DNA of 64,000 bases from Streptomyces sp. IMTB 2501 (GTDB lineage Bacteria; Actinomycetota; Actinomycetes; Streptomycetales; Streptomycetaceae): NCBI RefSeq assembly GCF_001953885.1, contig NZ_MQUS01000005.1, positions 186,001 to 250,000 on the forward strand, in the 5' to 3' direction. Positions within the stretch are counted from its first letter, which is position 1; every line of letters starts with the position of its first letter. The notes under the pieces were generated by a model. That model worked only from the letters and a program-made list of their open reading frames with translations. It did no database searches and was not told where the DNA came from. Shown here in pieces: positions 7,612 through 16,980 of this stretch. Position numbers and translations under genes: made by a program.

Positions 7612-8619
7612 ATGGCGGATCGGAATGTCTCCCGGAAGCAGTCGAACCGGCGGCGCACCACGTGGGCCAGGGTCTGTGCGGGGGCCGCGGGCCTGGCACT
7701 GACCCTGGGGTTCCAGGGCACGGCAGCCGCGTCCGACAGACCCGCGCCTCCGCCGCCGAAGGGTGGGATCCTCGCCTTGCCCCTGGCGGGGGTCGGCGGG
7801 CTCCTCCACCCGGACGCGCCGCCGGCCGGGGCCGACGACTGGAGCTGCAAGCCCACGCGTGAGCATCCGCGCCCGGTCGTACTGCTGCACGGGACCTTCG
7901 CGAACGCCTACGACAACTGGGGCTTGATGTCCCCGTACCTGAAGCAGCTGGGCTACTGCGTCTTCGCTCCCGACTACGGCGGGGCGCCCGGCAACCCGGT
8001 CAAGGCCACCGCACACGTCCCGGTGTCCGCACAGCAGATCTCCGAGTACGTCGACCGCGTGCTCAAGGCCACCGGTGCCCGCCAGGTCGACCTCGTCGGG
8101 CATTCCCAGGGCGGCGGTCCCACGCCCCGCTGGTATCTGCGGTTCGACGGCGGCACGGATTCCGCGCACCCGGAGCGGAACAAGGTGCACAGCCTCATCG
8201 GTCTGGCGCCGTCCAACCACGGCACGACCGCCGACGGCGTCGGCACACTGGTCACCAAGCTGGGGCTCCGTGATCCCATGGGCCTCCTCCTCGGCCAGGC
8301 GGCCAAGGATCAGCTGGTCGGCTCCGAAGTGAACACGACGCTGGACCGGGACGGGGACACTCAGCCCGGGGTCGACTACACCGTCATCGCCACCCGGTAC
8401 GACGAGGTCGCCACCCCCTACACGAACCAGTTCCTGAAGGCGGGACCGGGCGCGACCGTCAAGAACATCACGATCCAGGACATCTGCCCTCGGGACCTCG
8501 CCGAACACGTCGCGATGGCGTACGACTCCAACGCCGCCCAACTCGTCCGCAACGCCCTCGACCCCACCCACGCCCAGCCCGTCGACTGCAACCTGACCCT
8601 GCCGGTCCTCGGCGGCTGA
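7612..8619 (+). CDS. Secreted class-2 lipase (alpha/beta hydrolase)
   Basis: 335 aa. Start ATG 7612 with GGCGAGGAG 8-9 bp upstream. An arginine-rich N-terminus (NRRRTTWAR) and hydrophobic core ending AAA-S give a Sec or Tat signal peptide cleaved near residue 41. VVLLHGTFAN is the oxyanion-hole strand; GHSQGG places the nucleophile at Ser165; an Asp in YDEVATPY and the His in LAEHVAM are plausible acid and base. This is the LIP/class 2 lipase pattern of extracellular actinobacterial esterases. Four or more Cys in the mature part could form disulfides. It is transcribed alone. Confidence 0.88.
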   Translation: MADRNVSRKQSNRRRTTWARVCAGAAGLALTLGFQGTAAASDRPAPPPPKGGILALPLAGVGGLLHPDAPPAGADDWSCKPTREHPRPVVLLHGTFANAYDNWGLMSPYLKQLGYCVFAPDYGGAPGNPVKATAHVPVSAQQISEYVDRVLKATGARQVDLVGHSQGGGPTPRWYLRFDGGTDSAHPERNKVHSLIGLAPSNHGTTADGVGTLVTKLGLRDPMGLLLGQAAKDQLVGSEVNTTLDRDGDTQPGVDYTVIATRYDEVATPYTNQFLKAGPGATVKNITIQDICPRDLAEHVAMAYDSNAAQLVRNALDPTHAQPVDCNLTLPVLGG

Positions 8620-8821
8620 CCGGGCTCCGTCACCTCGGTTCCGTCTCGGTTCCGTCCTTGAAGGGGCTCGGTACACCCGGCCCGGCCAGGCGTACTGCCA
8701 TGGTCGCCCTCGTCGCTGGTCATCGATCGACCCGCGGTCACTCCACCCGCCGCGCACCCGTCCAGGTTGCGGGCCTCCCCCGGCGCGGTACCTTCAGTCG
8801 TCGTCGACGAGGAGAGTGAAC

Positions 8822-11800
8822 GTGAGCAAGTTCGTGCGGCCGGCGGCCGAGGGCGCCGACCCTTTCGGTACCGCCCGTCTGCGCCGTGGCGTGCTCGACG
8901 CCTGGGCGACCAGCCCTGCCCGGTTCCGTGAGGACGCCAACGCCGAGGAGGACCTGGTCCTCGGCGGCTACCGGGACCGGCTCGTCGTCGAGCTGGCCCA
9001 GAACGCCGCCGACGCCGCCGCGCGGGCGCGGGTGCCGGGGCAGCTGCGGCTCACCCTTCGCGACGGCGTGCTCGTGGCCGCCAACACCGGTGCCCCGCTG
9101 GACGCGGCCGGCGTCGAGTCGCTGTCCACGCTGCGGGCCTCCGCCAAGCGGGACACCGAGGTCGCCCAGGGTGCCGTCGGGCGGTTCGGGGTCGGGTTCG
9201 CCGCCGTACTCGCGGTGACGGACGAGCCGGCGATCGTGGGGCGGCACGGCGGTGTGCGCTGGTCCCTCGCCGAGGCGCGGGAGCTGGCCGCCGACACCGC
9301 CCGGCACAGCCCGGGGCTGGGGGACGAGGTCCGGCGCCGGGACGGGCATGTGCCGCTGCTCCGGCTGCCGTTCGCCGCCGAGGGCACCGCGCCGGACCCG
9401 TACGACACCGCGGTGATCCTGCCGCTGCGGGACACGGCCGCCGCCGATCTCGTCGAGCGGCTCCTCAACGCCGTCGACGACGCCCTGCTTCTCGCCCTTC
9501 CCGGCCTGCGGGAGGTCGTGGTGGAGGTCGGTGACGAGGCGCCGCGTACCCTCAGCCGCCGTACCGACGGCGCCTTCACGGTCGTGGAGGACTCCCGGAA
9601 CGGCATCACGAACTGGCGTACCGCGTCCGGGCAGGGGCCGCTCACCCCCGATCTGCTCGCCGACCGCCCGGTGGAGGAGCGGCTGCGCCCGCACTGGACG
9701 GTGACCTGGGCCGTGCCCGTCGACGCCTACGGCGCCCCGGCCCGGCCCCGTACGGCCCCGGTCGTGCACGCGCCCACCCCCAGTGACGAGCACCTCGGCG
9801 TGCCCGCCCTCCTCATCGCCTCCTTCCCCCTCGACACCACCCGCCGGCACACGGCTCCCGGCCCGCTCACCGACTTCCTGGTGCAGCGCGCGGCCGACGC
9901 CTACGCCGGACTGCTCGCCGACTGGCGGCCGGTGAGCGAGGGGATCATCGACCTCGTGCCCGGGCCGCTCGGCAAGGGCGCGCTGGACGGGGCGCTGCGC
10001 CAGGCCGTGCTGGAGCGGCTGCCGAGAACCGCCTTTCTGCCGCCCGCCGTTCAGGGGCCGGGCGGCCCGGACGAGCTGCCGGAGGCCGTCCGGCCCCGGG
10101 ACGCCGAGGTCGTGGAGGGCGCGGGGGCGGACACCGTACGCGTGCTCGCCGAGGTGTTGCCGACGCTGCTGCCCGCCGGTCTTGAGCGGCGGGCAGAGCT
10201 GCGCACCCTCGGGGTCGCCCGGCTGCCGCTCGCCGACGCCATCGACCGGCTCGCCGGGCTGGAGAAGGACCCCGAGTGGTGGTGGCGGCTCTACGACAGC
10301 CTCGCCGGGGTCGACCCGGACCGGCTGTCGGGGCTGCCGGTGCCGCTCGCCGACGGCCGGACCACCATCGGGCCCCGGCAGGTGCTGCTGCCCGCCCCGG
10401 ACGCCGCCCGTATCGACCCGGACGTGCTCGGGCGGCTCGGGCTGAAGGTCGCCCACGAGGAGGCCGCGCATCCGCTGCTGGAGAAGCTGGGCGCGCTGCC
10501 CGCCACCCCGCGCGCGGTGCTCACCACCCCGCAGGTGCGGGCCGCCGTCGCCGTCTCGCTGGACGAGGAGGGCGCGATCGGGGGGTGGGAGGAGGACGCT
10601 CCGGACGCCGAAGAGCTGGCCGACACGGTCCTCGGGCTGGTGCGGGACGCGGGTCTGGAGCCCGGTGAGGAGCCCTGGCTGGGCGCCCTGGCCCTGCCCG
10701 ACGAGGACGGGGAACTGGCCCCCGCGGGTGAACTCGTGCTTCCCGGCAGCCCCTTCGCCCGGGTGATCCGCGAGGACGAACTGGCCGCCGTGGACCACGA
10801 CCTGGCCGAGAAGTGGGGCGAGCAGCCGCTGGCCGCCTGTGGTGTGCTCGCGAACTTCGCGCTCGTCCGCGCTACCGACGTCGTCCTCGACCCGGACGAA
10901 CTGGAGCCCCGCGAGGGCGACTTCGCCGAGCCTGACGACGCCGGGCTGCTGGACGCCGTCGACGTGTGGAGCGAGGACCTCCTCGACCGCTTCCCGGACA
11001 GCCCGGTGCCGCCGGTCGCCACCGAGCTGGTCGCCGTACGCGATCTGGATCTGGTGGACGACGAGCAGTGGCCGCAGGCACTCGCGCTGCTCGCGCAGCC
11101 GCCGCTGCGGGACGCCCTCACCCAGCCCGTGCGGATCCTGCTGCCCGACGGCACCCACGAGGTCGTACGCCCCTACACGGCCTGGTGGCTGCGCGGGCAC
11201 CCGGTGCTCGACGGGCGCCGGCCCGCCGGTCTCCTCGCGGCCGGCGGCGACCCGCTGCTGCGCGGTCTGTACGACGAGGCCGACGCGACCGGCTTCGAGG
11301 ACGAGCAGGTGCTGCGGGCGCTGGGCGTACGGACCTCGGTGGCGGCCCTGCTGGACGAGCCCGGCGGCGCCGCCGAGCTGCTGGACCGGCTGGCCGACCC
11401 CGAGCGGCCGGTCACCCCGGCCCAACTGCACGGGCTCTACGGGGCGTTGGCGGAGCTGGACCCGGATCAGGTGACGCTGCCGGACGAGCTGCGGGCCGTG
11501 GTCGACGGGCGGGTGGAGGTCGTGGACGCGAGCGAGGCCGTCGTGGTCGACTCGCCGGACCTGCTGCCCTTCACCTCGGGAGTGCCGCTGCTGCCGGTCC
11601 GTCCGGCCCGCGCGGCTGAGCTGGCGGAGCTGTTCCAGGTGCGGCGGCTCAGCGAGTCCGTCACCGGCGAGGTGCACTCCGAGGGGACCGAGCACGAGGT
11701 GCCGGAGCCGGTACGGGCGCTGCTCGGGGCGCGCACGCCCCAGACGTACGTCGAGCACGAGGAACTCGTTGTCGACGCCGTGGAGATCGACTGGCGGCTC

Positions 11801-11956
11801 ACCGACGACGGGGTGCTGCACGCGGCCACGCTGGAGGGTGTGGCGGCGGGGCTGGCGTGGTCGGCTGGTCAGTGGCCGCGGCGCTTCGAGGTGGCGGCCC
11901 TGCTGGAGGACCCGTCACGGACGGAGGAACTGGCCCGCGACCGCTGGTTCGACTGA
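8822..11956 (+). CDS. Large sacsin/Hsp90-like GHKL ATPase protein
   Basis: 1044 aa. GTG 8822 is chosen over GTG 8816 because GAGGAGA (8808-8814) is correctly spaced only for the former. The N-terminus (EDLVLGGYRDRLVVELAQNAADAA, then SLSTLRASAKRD and GAVGRFGVGFAAVLAVTDEP) is a GHKL ATPase with N box ELAQNAADAA, as in sacsin and Hsp90. The remaining ~800 residues, with WWWRLYDSLAGV and repeated Leu/Glu/Asp-rich blocks, have no feature I can name. Streptomyces databases label such proteins molecular chaperone Hsp90 or sacsin N-terminal ATP-binding-like; the client and role are unknown. Single gene, no signal peptide. Confidence 0.85.
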   Translation: MSKFVRPAAEGADPFGTARLRRGVLDAWATSPARFREDANAEEDLVLGGYRDRLVVELAQNAADAAARARVPGQLRLTLRDGVLVAANTGAPLDAAGVESLSTLRASAKRDTEVAQGAVGRFGVGFAAVLAVTDEPAIVGRHGGVRWSLAEARELAADTARHSPGLGDEVRRRDGHVPLLRLPFAAEGTAPDPYDTAVILPLRDTAAADLVERLLNAVDDALLLALPGLREVVVEVGDEAPRTLSRRTDGAFTVVEDSRNGITNWRTASGQGPLTPDLLADRPVEERLRPHWTVTWAVPVDAYGAPARPRTAPVVHAPTPSDEHLGVPALLIASFPLDTTRRHTAPGPLTDFLVQRAADAYAGLLADWRPVSEGIIDLVPGPLGKGALDGALRQAVLERLPRTAFLPPAVQGPGGPDELPEAVRPRDAEVVEGAGADTVRVLAEVLPTLLPAGLERRAELRTLGVARLPLADAIDRLAGLEKDPEWWWRLYDSLAGVDPDRLSGLPVPLADGRTTIGPRQVLLPAPDAARIDPDVLGRLGLKVAHEEAAHPLLEKLGALPATPRAVLTTPQVRAAVAVSLDEEGAIGGWEEDAPDAEELADTVLGLVRDAGLEPGEEPWLGALALPDEDGELAPAGELVLPGSPFARVIREDELAAVDHDLAEKWGEQPLAACGVLANFALVRATDVVLDPDELEPREGDFAEPDDAGLLDAVDVWSEDLLDRFPDSPVPPVATELVAVRDLDLVDDEQWPQALALLAQPPLRDALTQPVRILLPDGTHEVVRPYTAWWLRGHPVLDGRRPAGLLAAGGDPLLRGLYDEADATGFEDEQVLRALGVRTSVAALLDEPGGAAELLDRLADPERPVTPAQLHGLYGALAELDPDQVTLPDELRAVVDGRVEVVDASEAVVVDSPDLLPFTSGVPLLPVRPARAAELAELFQVRRLSESVTGEVHSEGTEHEVPEPVRALLGARTPQTYVEHEELVVDAVEIDWRLTDDGVLHAATLEGVAAGLAWSAGQWPRRFEVAALLEDPSRTEELARDRWFD

Positions 11957-12176
11957 CGGCACGCCGCGGCCCCCGCCCAAGCGGGGCGCAACCTTCACGG
12001 TCTCGGGCAAGCTGACCCGCGCCGACTGGGAGAAGCACACGTACAGCCCGGTCGGCGGCCAGTCCGTCACGCTTCAGTTCCGCGAGGCGGGCAGCGGTTA
12101 CTGGCGCTACAGCTACGCCGGTATCTCGACCGCCCCGGGCGTCAGCGCCACGGGTGTCTACGCCGGCGTGAAGTGA
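11957..12176 (+). pseudogene. Remnant of a secreted Ig-like-domain protein
   Basis: Directly after the stop of the large ATPase gene, an open frame without any usable start encodes GATFTVSGKLTRADW, GGQSVTLQFREAG, then SGYWRYSYAGISTAP and ends VYAGVK-stop. These are the conserved blocks of an Ig-like beta-sandwich repeat found in Streptomyces secreted proteins. In intact copies ~20-25 residues (a K-T-x-T-D-x-x-G-x-L segment) separate LQFR from GYWRY; here they are missing. So the gene has lost its 5' part and has an internal deletion. Identification rests on recalled family sequences. Confidence 0.6.
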
Positions 12177-12184
12177 TCTGACAC

Positions 12185-12240
12185 CCCAAGGGGCGTGGGG
12201 AACTGCGCGGCCAGCCACAACGCACGCGCGGTTCCCCACC
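12185..12240. repeat. Copy of a dispersed Streptomyces intergenic repeat
   Basis: The stretch containing AGGGGCGTGGGGAACTGCG, then CGGCCAGCCAC and GCGCGGTTCCCC resembles the repeat commonly found after stop codons in Streptomyces genomes. The arms GGGGAACTGCGCG and CGCGCGGTTCCCC are near-complementary, so it can form a hairpin that may end transcription between the remnant at 12176 and the convergent P-type ATPase. Confidence 0.55.
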
Positions 12241-12244
12241 GGCC

Positions 12245-14641
12245 TCAGCCGGGAAACCGCCGGTCCACCCACTTCCACAGAAACTCCAGCGCGGCCGACC
12301 CCACCACCGCGATGCCGACGGCAGTCCACGGCATAGTGACCCCCACCAGCTTCAGCGCGAAGAAGCTCTGCAGCGCCGGCACGGCGAGGATGAACACGAA
12401 CGCCAGGCCCATCGACGCCACCAGCAGCACCCGCCACCATGTGTAGGGCCGGGCGATGATCGCCAGGATCCACATGGAGATCAGGAAGAGCGTCAGGGTG
12501 GCCGCGCTCGTCTCGGCGCTCAACCGGACCGGCCCGGTGTAGTAGTCACGGGCGATCAGGTACGTCACGAAGGTCGCTGCTCCGGCCACCACGCCGCCCG
12601 GGATCGAGTACCGCATGACCCTGCGCACGAAGTGGGGTTTCGCCCGCTCCTTGTTGGGCGCGAGGGCCAGGAAGAACGCGGGGACGCCGATGGTGAGGGT
12701 GGACAGAAGGGTCAAGTGCCTCGGCAGGAAGGGATATTCGACCTGCCAGCAGACCACCAGCACCGCCAGCAGCACCGAGTAGACCGTCTTCACCAGGAAC
12801 AGCGTCGCCACGCGCGTGATGTTGCCGATCACCCGGCGCCCCTCGCCGACCACCGACGGCAGGCTCGCGAAGCTGTTGTTCAGCAGCACGATCTGCGCCA
12901 CCGCCCGTGTCGCCTCCGAGCCGGAGCCCATGGCGACCCCGATGTCGGCGTCCTTCAGCGCGAGCACGTCGTTCACACCGTCGCCGGTCATCGCGACCGT
13001 GTGCCCGTACGACTGCAGCGCCCCGACCATGTCCCTCTTCTGCTGCGGGGTGACCCGCCCGAAGACGGTCCCTTCGTCCAGCGCTTCCGCCATTCCGGCC
13101 GGGTCGGCGGGCAGCCGCCGCGCGTCCACCGTCGTACCTTCGAGGCCCAGCTTGGCGGCGACCGCGCCGACCGAGACCGCGTTGTCGCCGGAGATGACCT
13201 TGGCGCGCACGTTCTGGTCCGCGAAGTAGCGCAGCGTTTCCGCCGCGTCGGGCCGCAGCCGCTGCTCCAGGACGACGAGGGCGGTGGGGTGGGCGCCGTG
13301 CGCGGGTTCGGTGTCGTCCAGGTCGCGGCTCGCGCGGGCCAGCAGCAGGACCCGCAGCCCCTGCTCGTTGAGGCGCTCGGTTTCGGCCAGTGCCGGGTCG
13401 CGGTCGGCGAGGAGGACGTCCGGGGCGCCGAGCAGCCAGGTGCTGATCTCGCCGTCGGCCTCGCTGAACGCGGCCCCGCTGTACTTGCGGGCCGAGGAGA
13501 ACGGCAGCGACTCGACACAGCGCCAGTCCTCGCTGTCCGGGTAGGCGTCGATGATCGCCTGGAGGGAGGCGTTGGGGCGTGGATCGGACTCGCCGAGCGC
13601 GCCGAGCACCTTGCGTACGTGCGTCTCGTCCGCCCCGTCCAGCATCCGCAGCTCGCTGACGTCCATGCCGCCCTCGGTGAGCGTGCCGGTCTTGTCCAGG
13701 CAGACGGTGTCGACGCGGGCCAGCCCCTCGATCGCCGGCAGCTCCTGGACCAGGCACTGTTTACGGCCGAGCCGGATGACGCCGATCGCGAAGGCGACGG
13801 AGGTGAGCAGCACCAGTCCCTCCGGGACCATCGGTACGACTCCGCCGACGGTCCGCGCCACCGCGTCCTTGAGTCCGTTGCTCTTGACGACGAGCTGGGT
13901 GATGACGAGTCCTACGGCCGCCGGGACCATCATCCAGGTGACGTACTTGAGGATCGTGGAGATGCCGGTGCGCAGCTCGGAGTGGACCAACGTGAAGCGG
14001 GAGGCCTCCTCGGCGAGCTGGGCCGCGTAGGCCTCGCGGCCGACCTTGGCCGCCTGGAAGGCGCCGCCGCCCGCGACCACGAAGCTGCCGGACATGACCT
14101 GGTCGCCGGGGCGTTTGACGACGGGATCGGCCTCACCGGTCAGCAGCGACTCGTCGATCTCCAGCCCGTCGGCCTCGGCGCACACACCGTCTACGACGAT
14201 CTTGTCCCCGGGTCCGATCTCGATGAGATCGTCGAGCACGATCTCACTGGTGGCGACTTCGACGGCGGCCCCGTCCCTGCGCACCGTCGGCCGGGCCTCC
14301 CCGATGACCGCGAGCGAGTCGAGGGTCTGCTTGGCCCGCCACTCCTGGACGATGCCGATCCCGGTGTTGGCGAGGATCACGAAGCCGAACAGGCTGTCCT
14401 GGATCGGCGCGACGAACAGCATGATCACCCAGAGCACGCCGATGATCGCGTTGAACCGGGTGAAGACGTTCGCCCGGACGATCTCCCCGAGCGACCGGCT
14501 GCTGCGCACGGGCACGTCGTTGACCTGGCCGCGCTGGACGCGGTCCGCTACTTCAGCACCGGTCAGCCCTGCCGACCCGCTCGCCGGCAGGGCCACCGGA
14601 TGAACGGGGTCGAGTTCCGCGCCCGCGTCTATGTGGGTCAT
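12245..14641 (-). CDS. P-type cation-transporting ATPase, CtpE-like
   Basis: 798 aa, full length. Landmarks: TGEADP (actuator loop, 168-170), PEGL in helix 4 (MVPEGLVLLTS, 273-276), phosphorylation site DKTGT at 316-320 (Asp316), KYSG nucleotide-binding motif near 386, and GDGVND at 553-558. Ten hydrophobic segments are recognisable, six after the P domain. PEGL rather than CPC argues against a heavy-metal pump; the size and VVPMVPEGLVLL block resemble mycobacterial CtpE, reported as a calcium transporter, so Ca2+ is the best guess. No N-terminal metal-binding domain. It converges on the decayed gene at 12176. Confidence 0.9.
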   Translation of the reverse strand: MTHIDAGAELDPVHPVALPASGSAGLTGAEVADRVQRGQVNDVPVRSSRSLGEIVRANVFTRFNAIIGVLWVIMLFVAPIQDSLFGFVILANTGIGIVQEWRAKQTLDSLAVIGEARPTVRRDGAAVEVATSEIVLDDLIEIGPGDKIVVDGVCAEADGLEIDESLLTGEADPVVKRPGDQVMSGSFVVAGGGAFQAAKVGREAYAAQLAEEASRFTLVHSELRTGISTILKYVTWMMVPAAVGLVITQLVVKSNGLKDAVARTVGGVVPMVPEGLVLLTSVAFAIGVIRLGRKQCLVQELPAIEGLARVDTVCLDKTGTLTEGGMDVSELRMLDGADETHVRKVLGALGESDPRPNASLQAIIDAYPDSEDWRCVESLPFSSARKYSGAAFSEADGEISTWLLGAPDVLLADRDPALAETERLNEQGLRVLLLARASRDLDDTEPAHGAHPTALVVLEQRLRPDAAETLRYFADQNVRAKVISGDNAVSVGAVAAKLGLEGTTVDARRLPADPAGMAEALDEGTVFGRVTPQQKRDMVGALQSYGHTVAMTGDGVNDVLALKDADIGVAMGSGSEATRAVAQIVLLNNSFASLPSVVGEGRRVIGNITRVATLFLVKTVYSVLLAVLVVCWQVEYPFLPRHLTLLSTLTIGVPAFFLALAPNKERAKPHFVRRVMRYSIPGGVVAGAATFVTYLIARDYYTGPVRLSAETSAATLTLFLISMWILAIIARPYTWWRVLLVASMGLAFVFILAVPALQSFFALKLVGVTMPWTAVGIAVVGSAALEFLWKWVDRRFPG

Positions 14642-14750
14642 GTAATCGACGGTACGTGCGGACTTACCGACCCGCCCACCCGACTCGGTCGGCGGGAAAG
14701 GGAACGTTCGGGGGGCGGAGCCCCGAGGGGCCCAACCGCAGCTGACCGCG

Positions 14751-15023
14751 CTATTCGGCCGACGTCGACCGAAGCTCCGCCGCCCTCTTGAGCGCGGCGT
14801 CCCGCTTCCTGACGTACCAGATGCCGATCAGCCCCAGCCCGCCCCCGGCCAGGCAGGTCCACAGCCACCACAGATGGCCGTGGTCGTCGAACCACCCGTA
14901 GAAGGGGAGCTGGATCAGGAAGAGGGCGAACCACCCGATCGTGCCGCCGGTGATCGTGGCGACCACGGGCCCTTCCAGGGGCTCCGGCGCCTCGTGCTTG
15001 GGGGTCCACTTAGCCATGCGCAC
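14751..15023 (-). CDS. DUF2530 small membrane protein
   Basis: 90 aa from GTG 15023 (an ATG two codons on, at 15017, is equally possible; neither has a clear ribosome site). Two transmembrane helices (VVATITGGTIGWFALFLIQLPF and HLWWLWTCLAGGGLGLIGIWYV) joined by a short polar loop, with a basic tail KRDAALKRAAEL on the cytoplasmic side, match DUF2530. Such genes commonly stand beside the NCS2 permease and MarR genes in Streptomyces. Function unknown. The 109-bp gap to the P-type ATPase holds a GGGGCGGAGCCCC-type hairpin near 14713-14730. Confidence 0.85.
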   Translation of the reverse strand: MRMAKWTPKHEAPEPLEGPVVATITGGTIGWFALFLIQLPFYGWFDDHGHLWWLWTCLAGGGLGLIGIWYVRKRDAALKRAAELRSTSAE

Positions 15024-15186
15024 AGCTTAAGCGCCCCGGTTCGCCCGCTGAGGAGCCGTTGTCTACGCGCGGAGATAGCGAACTCACAGTCATACCTTCA
15101 TACTGAAACCGTTTGTCTTTGACCACTTCTGCTCGTATGAAACTCCAACAGGGCTCGGGGGAACCCCATTGGTGATGAGGTCCCGC

Positions 15187-16638
15187 ATGTCCACCTCGGC
15201 CCCCGCCAAGGTCCCCACCCCCGAAGTGCCGGGCGGTACGCCGGCCCAGGGCGCGCTCGACCGCTACTTCAAGATCTCCGAGCGCGGCAGCTCCGTCGCC
15301 CGCGAGATCCGCGGCGGTTTCGCCACCTTCTTCGCGATGGCGTACATCATCGTGCTGAACCCGATCATCCTCGGCAGTGCGAAGGACATGTACGGGCACC
15401 ACCTGGACAACGGTCAGCTGGTGACGGCGACCGTGCTGACGGCCGCGTTCGCCACGCTCCTGATGGGCGTCATCGGCAACGTCCCGATCGCGCTCGCCGC
15501 CGGCCTCGGTGTGAACTCGGTCGTGGCGCTCCAGCTGGCGCCCCGGATGTCCTGGCCGGACGCCATGGGCATGGTGGTTCTGGCCGGTTTCGTGGTCATG
15601 CTGCTGGTCGCCACGGGTCTGCGCGAGCGCGTGATGAACGCCGTGCCGTTCGGACTGCGCAAGGCGATCTCGATCGGTATCGGCCTGTTCATCATGCTGA
15701 TCGGCCTGGTCGACTCCGGTTTTGTCTCCCGTATCCCGGACAAGGCGGACACCACCGTCCCGCTGCAACTCGGCGTGGGCGGTCATCTGCACGGCTGGCC
15801 GGTGCTCGTGTTCATCCTCGGCGCGCTGCTCACCTTCGTGCTGATCGTCCGCAGGACACCGGGCGCGATCCTGATCTCGATCGTCGGCATGACCGTCCTC
15901 GCGCTGGTCATCAACGCCGTCACCACGGTCCCGTCCTGGGGCCTGACGGTCCCGAAGTGGCCGGGCAACCCGGTCTCCACCCCCGACTTCGGCCTGGTCG
16001 GCCACGTCAGCCTGTTCGGCGGCTTCTCCAAGGTCGGCCTGCTGACCGGCATCCTCTTCGTCTTCACGGTCCTGCTGTCGTGCTTCTTCGACGCGATGGG
16101 CACGATCATGGGCGTCAGTGACGAGGCCAAGCTGACCGACGCCCAGGGCTATATGCCGGGCATCAACCGGGTCCTGTTCATCGACGGCCTCGCGGTCGCG
16201 GCGGGCGGCGCCAGCTCCTCCTCGGCCACGACCGCGTTCGTCGAGTCCACGGCCGGCGTCGGCGAGGGCGCCCGGACGGGCCTCGCGAACGTCGTCACCG
16301 GTGGTCTCTTCGCCGTCGCCCTCTTTCTCACCCCGGTCGCCACGATGGTCCCCTCGCAGGCGGCCACCCCGGCGCTGATCGCGGTCGGCTTCCTGATCCT
16401 GTCGAACTCGATCAAGGAGATCGACTGGGCCGACTACACCATCGCGATCCCGGCGTTCGTGACGATGCTGATGATGCCGTTCACGTACTCGATCACCAAC
16501 GGCATCGGCATGGGCTTCATCACCTTCGTGGTGCTGCGCCTCGCGGCCGGCCGGTTCCGGGAGATCCCGGTCCCGATGTACCTCGTCTCGGCGGTCTTCG
16601 CCTTCTACTACCTGATGCCGGCCCTGGGCCTGACGTGA
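15187..16638 (+). CDS. NCS2 family purine permease
   Basis: About 483 aa. ATG 15187 is preceded by GATGAGG at 6 bp, better than the in-frame TTG at 15169. It belongs to the AzgA/PbuG/AdeQ branch: REIRGGFATFFAMAYIIVLNP at helix 1, GLGVNSVVAL, AISIGIGLFIMLIGLVDSG, LLSCFFDAMGTIMGVSDEA, and the key segment GASSSSATTAFVESTAGVGEGARTGLANV, where the Glu coordinates the purine base. Substrate is probably adenine, guanine or hypoxanthine. It is divergent to the DUF2530 gene; the 163-bp spacer is unusually AT-rich around 15080-15145 and probably holds the promoter. Confidence 0.92.
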   Translation: MSTSAPAKVPTPEVPGGTPAQGALDRYFKISERGSSVAREIRGGFATFFAMAYIIVLNPIILGSAKDMYGHHLDNGQLVTATVLTAAFATLLMGVIGNVPIALAAGLGVNSVVALQLAPRMSWPDAMGMVVLAGFVVMLLVATGLRERVMNAVPFGLRKAISIGIGLFIMLIGLVDSGFVSRIPDKADTTVPLQLGVGGHLHGWPVLVFILGALLTFVLIVRRTPGAILISIVGMTVLALVINAVTTVPSWGLTVPKWPGNPVSTPDFGLVGHVSLFGGFSKVGLLTGILFVFTVLLSCFFDAMGTIMGVSDEAKLTDAQGYMPGINRVLFIDGLAVAAGGASSSSATTAFVESTAGVGEGARTGLANVVTGGLFAVALFLTPVATMVPSQAATPALIAVGFLILSNSIKEIDWADYTIAIPAFVTMLMMPFTYSITNGIGMGFITFVVLRLAAGRFREIPVPMYLVSAVFAFYYLMPALGLT

Positions 16639-16642
16639 GGTC

Positions 16643-16831
16643 TCAGTTGACGCCGTAGAACTTTTCCGTCTCCTCGACGGCGGTCTGGAACCGCTGGTCG
16701 AAGTCGTCCCGAATGAGCGTGCGGACCACATAGTCCTGCACGCTCATTCCTCTTTTCGCCGCGTGATGGCGGAGCCGTTCGAGCAGCTCTCCGTCCATGC
16801 GCAGGCTGAGCACGCTGGTCCCCATGGACAC
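16643..16831 (-). CDS. Ribbon-helix-helix (CopG-like) small protein
   Basis: 62 aa from GTG 16831 (ATG 16825 possible). LSLRMDGELLERLRHHAAKRGMSVQDYVVRTLIR is a ribbon-helix-helix: beta strand, helix A, helix B, with the polar residues of the strand facing DNA in dimers. A 20-residue acidic tail (TAVEETEKFYGVN) follows. It could be a regulator or an antitoxin, but no toxin gene is adjacent: 4 bp downstream lies the end of the convergent permease, and upstream the MarR operator region. Confidence 0.82.
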   Translation of the reverse strand: MSMGTSVLSLRMDGELLERLRHHAAKRGMSVQDYVVRTLIRDDFDQRFQTAVEETEKFYGVN

Positions 16832-16942
16832 GAGGGTCTCTGTACTTATCCGGCCAGTGCGTCACGTTCCGCGCATCGATCACCCATATGAGTGATATCC
16901 GGGTTCAGTGGCCAGGGTCACGGGCATACGGCGTGTTTTCCG

Positions 16943-16980
16943 TGGTCTTTAGGGAGAGTAATGAGTTACTCTAAACAACA
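16943..16980 (+). promoter_or_regulatory. Leaderless promoter overlapped by a MarR-type palindrome
   Basis: A perfect inverted repeat AGAGTAA-TGAG-TTACTCT occupies 16955-16972, with near-symmetric TTTAG and CTAAA flanks. Within its right arm TACTCT (16967-16972) is a good -10 placed 7 bp before the ATG of the MarR gene at 16980, and TGGTCT (16943-16948) is a -35 at 18-bp spacing. There is no Shine-Dalgarno, so the transcript is probably leaderless. A repressor bound to the palindrome would block the -10, pointing to autorepression. Confidence 0.7.

Noticed and set aside
8738..11821. A 1027-codon minus-strand frame opposite the sacsin-like gene.
   Set aside because: Antisense shadow of the real gene; the translation is compositionally odd and the plus-strand frame has clear GHKL motifs.
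12632..14791. A 719-codon plus-strand frame opposite the P-type ATPase.
   Set aside because: Antisense shadow; no motifs, while the minus strand has all P-type ATPase motifs.
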